A model generated the notes under the pieces. It saw nothing but the letters and a program-made list of their open reading frames with translations. It had not been told where the DNA came from and ran no database searches. A stretch of DNA of 64,000 nt from Rebecca billardiae RCC1528 (taxonomy: Eukaryota; Haptophyta): NCBI GenBank assembly GCA_965240325.2, contig OZ251224.1:1116001-1180000 (forward strand), given 5' to 3'. Below, one piece after another: positions 45,701 through 55,107 of this stretch (positions are counted from its first letter, which is position 1; every line of letters begins with the position of its first letter). The position numbers and the translations under genes are program-made.

Positions 45701-47083
45701 TGAGCGGCCGCGGCATGCAGCGCAAGCTGGGCAACTTCCTCACGCCGCCGCAGTCGGGGCGGCACGCGGATTACGTGCGCGCGATCCAGTCCCTCCCCTC
45801 GCAGGACTCGCCCGCGCTCTTCGGCCTCGCGCACAACGCGAACCGCGCGATCGCCGCGCGCTCGTCCACGTACGTGATGACCAGCCTGCGCACGCTCGCC
45901 ACGCCCGCCGAGGCGCACGCGTCCTTCGACCGCGAGCAGTGGTCGCTCGAGCTCTCGCCGCTGCTCAACCTGTGGCAGAAGCTGCTGCGCAGGGACAACC
46001 TGCTCGAGCTCAGCGCGCAGGGCAGCGCGCGCTCCGCCGCGGCGGGCGCCGACTCGCCGGTCAACCGGTTTGTGTCGCTCGAGCAGGAGAAGGTGGCGGC
46101 GCTGATCGCGCTCGTCGACCTCACGCTCTCCTCGATCGCGCGCGTCGTGCGCGGCGCCGAGCTGCTCACGGGGAGCGTGCAGAAGAACGGCGCGCTGCTG
46201 ATCGCCTCGTCCGTGCCGCCCGCCTGGGCCGAGCTGTGGGAGGGGCCGGCCGAGCCGGGCGCGTGGATCCGCGCGGTCGCGGCGCGCGCGGTCGGGATCG
46301 CGAGCTGGTGGCAGCGTGTGGACGCGGGCTCGCTGCTGCAGTCGCCGCTCAAGCTGTCCGAGCTGCTCAACCCGGGCAACCTGCTCAACGCGCTGCGGCA
46401 ACAGGCGGCGCGCGCCGCGCGCACCTCGATCGACGCGCTGCGCCTCACGTGCGCCCTCGACCGCGGCGCGCTCAAGAACTTGCCGGCCGAGCCCGTGCAG
46501 GTGAGCGCGCGCGCGCCCCGCAGTCGCGCCTCCCCGCGCGCGCCCTCGTCGGCCCCGTCTCACCGCCGCCGACGAGCGCCGGCCGCACCGCCGCCCCCGC
46601 TCTGCTCTCCCTCGCGCGCCACGCCCCGCTCGTGTGCGCAGCTTGTCTCGCTCATCGTGCAGGGCGCGGTCATCTCAGAGGCGGACGGGCGCGGGCTGGT
46701 CGAGGCCCCGCCCGATGCGGCGCTGTTCCACGTGATGCCGCCGCTCTGGCTCGCGTGGACCCCTCAGGACGCGCCCGAGCCGTACCCGGCCGACCGCAGC
46801 GTGACGCTCCCGGTGTATCTCGACACGGAGCGGGCGAGCATGTGCGCGCACGCGCCCCGGACGACAGCGGCCTCGCTCGCGCGCGACAGCTCGGCAGCCT
46901 GCGTGCGCCGCGCGAAGACGGCCTGCTGACCTGTCCGCGCGCGCTCGATTGCGCGGCGACCCCGCGTGATGCCCTGTCTGCGCCTCGCCGCGCGTCAGGT
47001 TGGCCGAGCTGCGCATGCCGTGCGAAGGCACGGAGACGACGTGGGTGCAGGCAGGAGCCGCCATCTTCGTCTCCGCCGAATAG
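33787..47083 (+). CDS. DYNC2H1: Cytoplasmic dynein 2 heavy chain (IFT dynein)
   Basis: Motor of retrograde intraflagellar transport. By my splicing it is 4,332 aa, like the known proteins: exons 33787..46500, 46642..46841 and 46999..47083; introns GTGAGC...CGCAG (141 bp) and GTGCGC...GTCAG (157 bp). Walker A loops: AAA1 GPAGTGKTES at residue 1716, AAA2 GPSGSGKTT at 2009, AAA3 GPEGCGKNM at 2320, and AAA4 GRSGVGRRS at 2675, where Arg replaces Lys. Coiled-coil stalk and microtubule-binding region lie around residues 2890-3200. Dynein-2-specific features include FETHDLKFASPATISRMGMI after AAA2, WTPQDAPEPY near the end, and the C-terminal MPCEGTETTWVQAGAAIF encoded by exon 3. Reading through the second intron would end the protein in an unrelated tail, so the third exon is well supported. 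The first exon is 12.7 kb. Confidence 0.97.
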
Positions 47084-47521
47084 CAGTATGAGTAGCACTA
47101 GCAGTCGCGCGGCATGGCCCATGCCGCATGCGCTCAGAATATATTCGCGTCTGCTATTTATATTACGCGCGCTAGTAGTACTGCTGACGATGATGATATG
47201 TCTGATGATGGCGGTATAGTCGTAAGACGTAACGCGGGGCGTTTTTATAATGACCGCGTTCCGCGGTCCTTTTCTGCTGCTGCTCGAATCAACGCAGAAT
47301 AACTTGGGGCGGGCCCGCGGTGGCCGTGCAATCGCGTCAGCTCACTCCGCCGTGGCAGATCGCCAGTTGAGCAGTGAAGTACGGTGATGAGTCCCGGACC
47401 GTCGCCTGCCTGCGACTGCTTGCGAGATCGACTCACTCACTCATACACTTCACAGCAGCGCGAGACTCACTCACACTTCGTTCACACAATCACAGCAGCA
47501 GCGGACCTGAGACCGCACCGG
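47084..47521. other. Convergent spacer with hairpin
   Basis: No gene seen. Holds copy 2 of the GACCGCGTTCCGCGGTC hairpin. Confidence 0.45.
47247..47273. repeat. Palindromic hairpin repeat, copy 2
   Basis: GACCGCGTTCCGCGGTC at 47252-47268 in a 27-bp block shared with 12802-12828. Copy 2 follows the DYNC2H1 3' end by about 165 bp. Confidence 0.85.
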
Positions 47522-48733
47522 TCAAATCGGACGTGACGTCCGTCTGACAACTAGCTGCCAAATGTCCAACTGGCTGATCAGCTCGGATCCGACCCGCGTC
47601 CGCCGATCGTGCCGAGTGAGTCGTGCCGCGGAGCTCGGAGTATTGAAGGAGTCGGGTGTGACAGCAGGGTGCTTAGCGCTGCGGCCCGTGCCAGCCAACG
47701 CGACTAGACGTACTCTGGCCACTTGACCCGTTGCACGGGTGAGTGACCGTACGCCACTCGGGCTCAGCTGGCAGGCCTCGATGTCGACGAGCGGATTGGA
47801 GCTGTACCGAGCCACCAGCGCGGCCCCCACGTCGTCGAAGTCATGGCCGACTGAGATCGTCGGCACGCGCTGCTGCTGCGAGATTGTCGGCGTCGGCACG
47901 CGCTGCTGCTGCGAGGGCTGCTCGCTCGCCAACTGACCGAGGCACTCGAGCAAGCCAAGGTACGAGCACGCCTCGTCGCAGCCAGCCAGGGCCTCCATGA
48001 TTTTGTACAGCACCTCGCACGCGTCCTGCTGCTGCTGCACAAACGCCGTTGTCCACCGACAGACCTCCGCGATCGCGTCGTGGAGCGGCTCGAGCAAGCT
48101 ACGCGTCGGCCCCACCTCGCTGGGCCACTCGCAGTTGACATGCGCGAGCGTCAGCGAGCGCATGCTGGACACGATGGGGTTGGTGCACTGCTCCGCCGCG
48201 GCAGATGTGGCGAGCGAGACGATGGAAGGGCACGCGAGCAGCGCGGCCAGCAGCGAGCCGAGGTAGCACGTGACGCCTAGGTTGAGCGTGCCCAGCAAGC
48301 TGAGCGAGCCGGCCGGGCGCCCCCGCTGTGGTTGTGCTTGCTCTGCAGCGGGCATTTCCCCGTCGAGCGCGGCGAGTGCCTCGAAGCGGCTGCCAGCTGT
48401 TGGGCCGGGTGAGGACGAGGGAGGGAGCTGGCCTGCGGGGCGCGTGGTGAAGTCGGTGACCAACCGCGCAGCGCCACCGCTGCCGAGTGCGCCCTCCGCC
48501 GCCAGCACCTCGCGGACCTGGCCAAGGAGCTTCTTGATCGCTTTTGTTGACACGCCGTACTCGCTCGCGGCGCCGGGGATGGTCTGCTTGTGCCTGGCGA
48601 CGGAGATGGGGGCAGCGGTGCTCTGGAACGTGGTGTTGTTCACCCGCGTCACCGTCCTCGAGTCGAGCAGCGCGTTCAATACGCGGCGAACGTAGTCCTG
48701 GTCGGCGTCGCCGGTCGAGGTGCTGCTTGCCAT
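47522..48733 (-). CDS. Ubiquitin-specific protease-like protein, catalytic domain incomplete
   Basis: A 403-aa frame whose middle resembles the USP (peptidase C19) core. The cysteine box LNLGVTCYLGSLLAALLACP has the nucleophile at about Cys156, and the QQDA box reads VQQQQDACEVLYKIMEAL (about 233-250). The histidine box with its catalytic His and Asp/Asn is not visible, and the C-terminal 80 residues resemble nothing I know. The canonical NLGNTCY is NLGVTCY here, so the oxyanion Asn position is altered. Residues about 270-300 contain an internal duplication (ISQQQRVPT repeated) from a DNA repeat at about 47865-47925. It may be a non-catalytic USP, a decaying copy, or a gene with unrecognised downstream exons. 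Confidence 0.55.
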   Translation of the reverse strand: MASSTSTGDADQDYVRRVLNALLDSRTVTRVNNTTFQSTAAPISVARHKQTIPGAASEYGVSTKAIKKLLGQVREVLAAEGALGSGGAARLVTDFTTRPAGQLPPSSSPGPTAGSRFEALAALDGEMPAAEQAQPQRGRPAGSLSLLGTLNLGVTCYLGSLLAALLACPSIVSLATSAAAEQCTNPIVSSMRSLTLAHVNCEWPSEVGPTRSLLEPLHDAIAEVCRWTTAFVQQQQDACEVLYKIMEALAGCDEACSYLGLLECLGQLASEQPSQQQRVPTPTISQQQRVPTISVGHDFDDVGAALVARYSSNPLVDIEACQLSPSGVRSLTRATGQVARVRLVALAGTGRSAKHPAVTPDSFNTPSSAARLTRHDRRTRVGSELISQLDIWQLVVRRTSRPI

Positions 48734-48804
48734 CGCCCCCCACGTGCGATCGGGCCCACCTCTGTTGTTTTGCGTGTGACGGGGCCGCGACGACTCGACG
48801 CGAG
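48734..48804. promoter_or_regulatory. Upstream region of the USP-like gene
   Basis: Only about 70 bp separate the USP-like start codon from the 283-bp tandem duplication, so the gene's promoter may include repeat sequence. Confidence 0.3.
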
Positions 48805-49371
48805 CATCTTCAATAGTCTATGATCATCATCAGGGTTACTACGTGAAGCGGTAGAATAGAATTTAATTTACGAGCATTGATACGACGCGGTCCAACGTGA
48901 AGCGGTTTTTTTAAGATACGACGCGGTCTAATGACCCATTGTTCATACATGTACACGAATGGGTCGTCATAAACGGCGGGCTCATTTATGACCAGACCGG
49001 GCCCTGGGTGATTGATCAGAACCCGCCACTAAGCGGCAGTCCAGCACACAAGTAATGCTGTGCCGGCTGGCTATCTAGATACGTCGGCATCTTCAATAGT
49101 CTATATGATCATCATCAGGGTTACTACGTGAAGCGGTAGAATAGAATTTAATTTACGAGCATTGATACGACGCGGTCCAACGTGAAGCGGTTTTTAAAGA
49201 TACGACGCTGTCTAATGACCCATTGTTCATACATGTACATGAATGGGTCGTCATAAACGGCGGGCTCATTTATGACCAGACCGGGCCCTGGGTGATTGAT
49301 CAGAACCCGCCACTAAGCGGCAGTCCAGCACACAAGTAATGCTGTGCCGGCTGGCTATCTAGATACGTCGT
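48805..49371. repeat. Tandem duplication, unit 283 bp
   Basis: Copy 1 is 48805-49087 and copy 2 is 49088-49371, nearly identical. Each copy contains an inverted pair, ATGACCCATT and AATGGGTCGTCAT, around TGTACA, which would fold into a hairpin. It is AT-richer than the neighbouring genes and has no coding content. Confidence 0.95.
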
Positions 49372-50008
49372 CGTCGCTCCTTGACCTTGCGGCAATCTCA
49401 TTGGCTGGGAAAAATCGCTTGTAACGGTTCGTTACGTTAGGGGTCCTAAAGGGCGTGAAGTTTTTTGGACGGGCGTCACTCCCGCTTTGCTTATCTGAAG
49501 TCGTGGGCGCGTCCTTTTGTCGCCGAATGGATACCTCTGTGCGGTCTCAAAATTCGAAACTCGGTCTCTTCCAGCCTTGAAAATCGTCCCCCGTCCCTTT
49601 TTTCTTGATCAAAGATGTTTTATTTGAAACGTGGTTAGGGCCCACGGAGCGGGCGCTCCACGCTGCGCGCTCCGCCCTGCACGGCTGCACCGCGGGCCAT
49701 AAACCGTATATAACCGTTTATTCACGCGCGCCTGCTATATATATATATATATCCGAATAATATATATGTATGTTACTTTATCGTCAGCAGATATAACTAC
49801 GACATGCACTGATGCCGTGACGATGAGCAGATGATGATGACGACGAAGCAGCGCAGTATTGACATAGAGAGGGAGAAAGAGAGAGAAAGAGAGACGATAT
49901 ATGCTACTACTATTGAAGTTGATGATGATGAAGACGCGCGCGAGCCGATGATGAGCATCAGGCCAACCGGTCACGGGTCAACGGTCGTCGTCAGCGGACG
50001 AGCGGTCG
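49372..50008. other. Gene-free spacer
   Basis: Holds dispersed repeat copy 2 (49578-49703), a TA run near 49735-49752, GA-rich sequence near 49865-49895 and ATG/GAT-rich sequence. No gene. Confidence 0.5.
49578..49703. repeat. Dispersed repeat, copy 2 (partner at 16056)
   Basis: About 125 bp, roughly 80% identical to 16056-16166, ending at the same GCACCGCGGGCCATAA boundary. Confidence 0.75.
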
Positions 50009-53000
50009 TCAGGCCGGCGCACTCGCGGCTGACGCGTCAGGCTCGCGTCCCGAACCGGCCGCCGAGCCTTGTGCCTCGCGCTCCTTGTATCGCCGCTTCT
50101 GGATGCGGCGGTATTCGTTGTCCGCCTCCTTCGCCGCGAGCCGCTCGAGCTGGCGGTCGATGGTCCGGAGGTCCGTGTCCGCCATGTCGGGCGCGTGCCG
50201 CACGGCCCACGCCTGCTGCACCTCGCGCAGCGCGCCAGGGGTGCCGTCCGGCCCGGGCGGCTGGAGCGTGTACGGGGCCGAGCTGCTATCCACCTCGTAC
50301 TCGACGCGCTGGCCCGGGCGCATCGCCACCCAGTCGTCCACCGCCCACTGCACGCACACCAGCAGCGGGCCGCGGTCGTCGGGTGTGATGAACACATGGC
50401 CGGCGCCGACGTCCACCCACGCCACCACGCCCGAGCGCGCCTTGGGCGGCCCGGCTGCCTCCTCCTCCTCCTCGCTGCTCTCCTCCTCGGGGATGCCGTC
50501 GGCTGCGGGCGCGTTGGGCACCAGGCCGCGGAACGTCTTCTCCACCAGTTTCTGCTCGCGCGCGCGGGACGTCCGTCGCGCGGGCAGCACGCTCGCGGGG
50601 CGTGGTGAGTGATGAGCGGAAGGCGCGCCGCGCGTCCGCTGCCGCCGCGCGTGCCGCCGCGCGTGCCGCCGCGCGTGCCGCCGCGCGTGCCGCCGCGTGT
50701 GCGGGCCGCGCGCGCACGTTCTGCCGCTTGAGCTCGGTGCGCAGGAAGTCTCGGAGCATGGCGGACGCGCGGTTCATCTTGCCAAAGATCTCCTCCTCCT
50801 CCTGCTCGCGCGCCAGCTGCTCCGGGTCGAGCTCGGGCGCCGCCTCGGGCGCGGCCGCGGGCGGCGCGGCCATCGCGGCCTCAAGCTCACGCAGCGCGAT
50901 CGCCCTCGTTGTGTTCTCGTCGTCGTCGTCGTCGTCCTCCTCGCCCTGCTGCGGCTCGCGCAGAGGGCCGACGGTGCGGTGCGGCCGGTCGCCGCGCGTC
51001 GCACCCTTGGTCGGGCTCGCCTGCAGCTCGGCCGCGGCGAGGCTGTTCGCCTGCACGATCAGCGGCGCGAGCAGGGAGCCGTACAGCGTGCCCGCGTCCT
51101 CCTCCCCATCCGGCGCGGGCGCGCGCGCGTGCTCCGCGCCGCCGGCGCTCGCGAGGTCGAGCACCAGCTGGCGGCGCAGCACGCCGAGCTGGCCAGTCTG
51201 CAGCTCCTCCGCGCGCGTGCGCGCGCTCTCCACCGCCGCGCGCGCGCTGGGCGGGCCGCGCTGCATCATGCTCAGCTTGTTGCGGCTCTTGCGCTGCGCC
51301 TTGGCGCTCATGCTCACCATCTCCTGCTCCAGCCTCTGCAGCCGAATGGCGGAGCGCGGCTGCGCGAGCCCGAGCCGATGCTCGGTGCCCTCGCGCTCGT
51401 TGCGGCCTGCGCGCGCGGGCGGCGCGGGGCGGGCTCAGCGCACGCCCTGCGCGCGCGACGTGCGCGAGAAGAGCGGCCGATACCGCAACGCGCGCGCGCG
51501 GCCGCACCTGGCTGGCTCAGCCCGAACTCGCCGCGCAGCATGTGTGCGTGGTACTCCCGCACAGGGGCGGGCGCGCCGTGCGCCGGCTGCGCGCCCGGCT
51601 GCAGGATGAAGCGCTGCTCGAGCCGCTGGCGCGCGGACTCCGTGAGCTCGGCGGATTCGGGCGCGGCCGCGGGCGCGTGCGGCAGGCGCTTCAACCCCAT
51701 CTTGGCCTTGGAGCGGCGCTTTCGGTGCTCGCGCCTCGGCTGCTGCAGCAGCTGCGAGCCCCCTGCCGAGCTCGCGAGGCTGGGCCCGCGGCGGTTGGCG
51801 GGGGCGGGCGAGGCGGAGGGCGAGGCGGAGGGCCTGCCGCTCGACGACGGCGGCCTGCCGCTCGACGAGGCGGAGGGGCGACGATCCCCGGCGCCCGCTG
51901 GAGCGGCCGCGACCGAGACCCCCGCGGGGGCGGCTGCGAGCGAGCCGGCCGCGAGGGCGTGGGCGCCGACGCTCGCGGAGCGGCGGGGCAACGGCGGCGC
52001 GTCGTGCGCAGAGCCCGGGCGCGCGACGAGGTAGGAGAAGCCGCGCACGAGAGACGGCCGGCCGCTCGGCTCGTCGGAGCCCTCGGGCGACGGGGCTGAC
52101 GGGCCAGCGGAGAGCAAAAGCCGCACGCGCACGCGCACCTCGCCCTCGGCCGCCGGCGCGGCAGCCGGCGCGGCAGCCGGCGCGGCGGCGGCTGCGGGCG
52201 AGACCAAGCCGTCAGCGGCCAGCGGGGGCGCCGCCGGCGCCGCGCGGACTGCCGGCGCCGACGCCGGAGGCATGTCGCCATGCGCGGCTGCAGGCGGTGG
52301 CGCAGTACCGTCGACGGCCGCCACCGCCGGCGGGGCCCCGCCGTCCGCTGCCGCGGCTGCCGGCACGGCGCCGTCCGCTCCCTTGGCTGCGGGCGGCGCT
52401 GCGCCCTCCGCCCCCGCTGCCGGTGCGGCGACACGCCCTCCTGCCGTCACAGCTGCCGGGGCTGCCATCACAGCTGCTGGGGCTGCCGTCACAGCTGCCG
52501 GGGCGGCGGCGGCCGCGGCTGCGACTGGCGGCGGCGCCGCGCCGTCCACTGCCACCGCCGCAGACGGTGCGCCGTCCGCAGGGGCTGCCGCAGGTGGCAG
52601 GGCGCCATCTCCCGCCACAGCCGCCGGCGCGAGCGCGCCCGTGGCGGGCGGCTCGGCCGAGGCGGGCGGCGGCGCGGCGGCAGGCAGCGCGCCTGCCGAG
52701 CCGGTCGCGCCGCGCACGCGCACGAGGGCGAGCTCGAGCCTGACGGGCCGAGTGGCCGACGCCTCGCCGACCCTCGCGTCGATCGAGAGCGGCGTCTGCG
52801 CGGCCGCCGACGGCGCGCCGGCTGGCTCCACCGCCGGGCGCAGCCTGCTCCCAGCCTGCGGCGTCTGCAGCCGACTCCCGTCGGGCGCCGCGAGCCGATT
52901 GCCCGCCTGGGGCGTGCGCGCGCGGCTGCCGGCGTGCGGCGAGCCGAGCCTGCTGCCCGGCGTCGGCGAGCTCATGTGCGACTCCGCGTCCATGTCGTCC

Positions 53001-55021
53001 TCCGACCACGCGGACTCGCTGCACGCGCTCGCCTCGCTCCGCAGCGTGCCCGGGGGCGGCCGCGGGCCGAGCCCGGCCCAGCCGTAGCCAGAGTCGTCGG
53101 AGTCGGAGGAGTCGCCCGCGGCCTCGCGCTCGATGCGCACGCGCGCGCGCGAGCTGGTGGGCAGCTGCATCGCCAGGTCGACCAGCAGCTCGTGCCGGTT
53201 CCACTCGCGCACGCTCGCCTTTGGCGCGATCGGGTTGCCTTCCGACACGAGCGTGCCGCGCGAGAGCTGCGCGGGCCACGCGCCAAGCGCGACCGCCGCG
53301 CCCGCCGCTCGCGCCGAGGACGCGGCATCGGCGGCTGAGACGCGGCGCGTGAGCCCCGCGCGCCGCGCCGCCGCGCCGGTCGCCGTCGACGGCCCCCGGT
53401 GCGCGTAGCGCGTCGCGTGCTCGATGCGCGCGCGCGACGCGCTCATCGGCGCCGCGCGCCCCAGCCGCTCCGCGGGCGCGGACGGCGAGCGCAGGCCGAG
53501 CGCGGTGCGCGCGACGGGCCGCACGTCTGAGCCGGGGCGCAGCCGGGCGCCCTGCCCGAGCGGGAGCATGGGCAGCCGGAGGAAGTCCGCGCGGGCCTCC
53601 TCCTCGCGCAGCCGCGCCTCGTCCTCCGCCGTGAACGGCGTGCGCCGCCCGAGCGCGCCGAGCTGCGTGGGCGTGCCGAAGAAGGACGAGCGCGCGCTCA
53701 TCTCCGAGTCGAGCGCGAGCTCGGCCGCGGGCGCGCCGTCGCGCCAGTCGCGCTCCTTCGGCTTGGGCTTGGGCTTGGCGGCCCAGCCGCTGCCGCCGTC
53801 GATGATCAGCGCGTCGAGGAAGATCTGCTTCATCTGCTGCACCCACTGCGCCTCGAACCGCCGGCGCGCCCGGTCCTTGAGCAGCGCGCCGCGCACGATC
53901 CGCCGCTCCTCCGCGTGCTGCAGCAGCGTGAGCAGCATCGGACGGCCCGCGTGCCGCAGCAGTTGCTCGGTGGGCACAAAGAGGAGGCGCGCGGCGCCCT
54001 GCGCCTCGACCGACGCCGTGCTTGTCGGCTCGGGCAGCTCCTTCTTGAACCGCTTCTTCCTGCTCGCCGCGCGCCGCGCCTCCGCCACCAGCGGCAGGAA
54101 GACGTCGATCACCGAGATCACCTGCGCGGGGCCGACATACGCCAGCCGGAACGACTCGAGGGGCAGGTCGGCGTTCTGCCCGCTCAGGGCGGGCTGCAGC
54201 GGCTGCGCGTCGGTGAGCGGCACGACGCGGTCGGACTGCTTCTTCTCCGCCTCCGCCGGGTCCGCCTCGAGCGTCATCGTCGCGCTCAGCGTGCCCTGCA
54301 TCACGACGGTCACGCCGTTGCACCGCTCGCCCTGCCAGATCACCGTCTCGCCCGAGCGCGCGCGCCGCGTGCGCGAGCCCATGACGAGCGGCTTGAGGTG
54401 CGGGCACGCGTCGAAGAGCGGCACCGTCGTGAGGAACGCGTGGTTGTCGTGCAGCATGCCCATGTACCGCAGCTTGAACACGCCCGCAAAGTCGAGCGCG
54501 TTCGGGATGGAGAAGAGCTCGAGGTCCTCGATCGCCTTCACGCCCGCGGTCAGCGGGTGCAGCCAGAGCATCGACACGTCGGCGATCACGGCGCCCGGCC
54601 CGAGCACGCCCATGTGCGGCATCTCCATCACCTGGAACCCTTCCCTGTTCGTGTACACCTGCGGCTTCTGGTAGATGGCGGCAAAGCCGTTGAGGATGAT
54701 GTAGTACGCCGTGCCGAGGTCGCGCAGGTTGGCCACGAGCCACTCGCCAGCCGGGACGCGGTGCGGCCGCGCGACGGTGCAGAGATTGCGGTGCATCTCG
54801 GGCCAGTCCTTCGGCGCGCGGGTGCGCACCTCGGCGAATGCACCGAGGGACGCGGTCGCCTTCATGAGCAGCGCCGTGTCGTGCTCGGTGTGGCGCGCGG
54901 CAAGCTGGTTGCCGATGCGCTCGATCACGTGCATCCCGACCTGGAACGCGTGCCCGCCGCCCTTCTGCGGGACGACCGACACCCGCCAGTCGTTCGCCCG
55001 CCTGTTGCTATTCCAGGACAT
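50009..55021 (-). CDS. Tandem cyclic-nucleotide-binding-like protein with C-terminal cold-shock-like domain
   Basis: A 1,581-aa protein from exons complement(51508..55021), complement(50718..51406) and complement(50009..50551); introns GTGCGG...GCGCAG (101 bp) and GTGCGC...GAGCAG (166 bp). Residues about 60-260 hold two CAP-ED-like folds (VPAGEWLVANLRDLGTAYYI, then GETVIWQGERCNGVTVVMQG), with a further such region to about 360. A basic helix (RARRRFEAQWVQQMKQIFLD) and a long Ala/Pro/Arg-rich, probably disordered region (about 500-1130) follow. Exon 2 is helical and charged with an acidic DDDDDDE run. Exon 3 carries GVVAWVDVGAGHVFITPDDR and RPGQRVEYEV, resembling a cold-shock domain with altered aromatic RNP1 residues. 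Exon 3 has no ATG of its own, supporting the join. Function unknown. Confidence 0.7.
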
Positions 55022-55107
55022 CCTACTCGGACCTCGTGCAGCCCCTCGCCCTGGGCTCGGAAGCGGGGCACCGCGTCACAGGCCCCTAAGCCACCGGTCG
55101 CCGAGCG

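Noticed and set aside
33822-47219. A 4,465-codon open frame in another + strand frame
   Set aside because: It is a frame-shifted shadow of DYNC2H1, Arg/Ala-rich and without motifs; only the DYNC2H1 frame carries dynein signatures.
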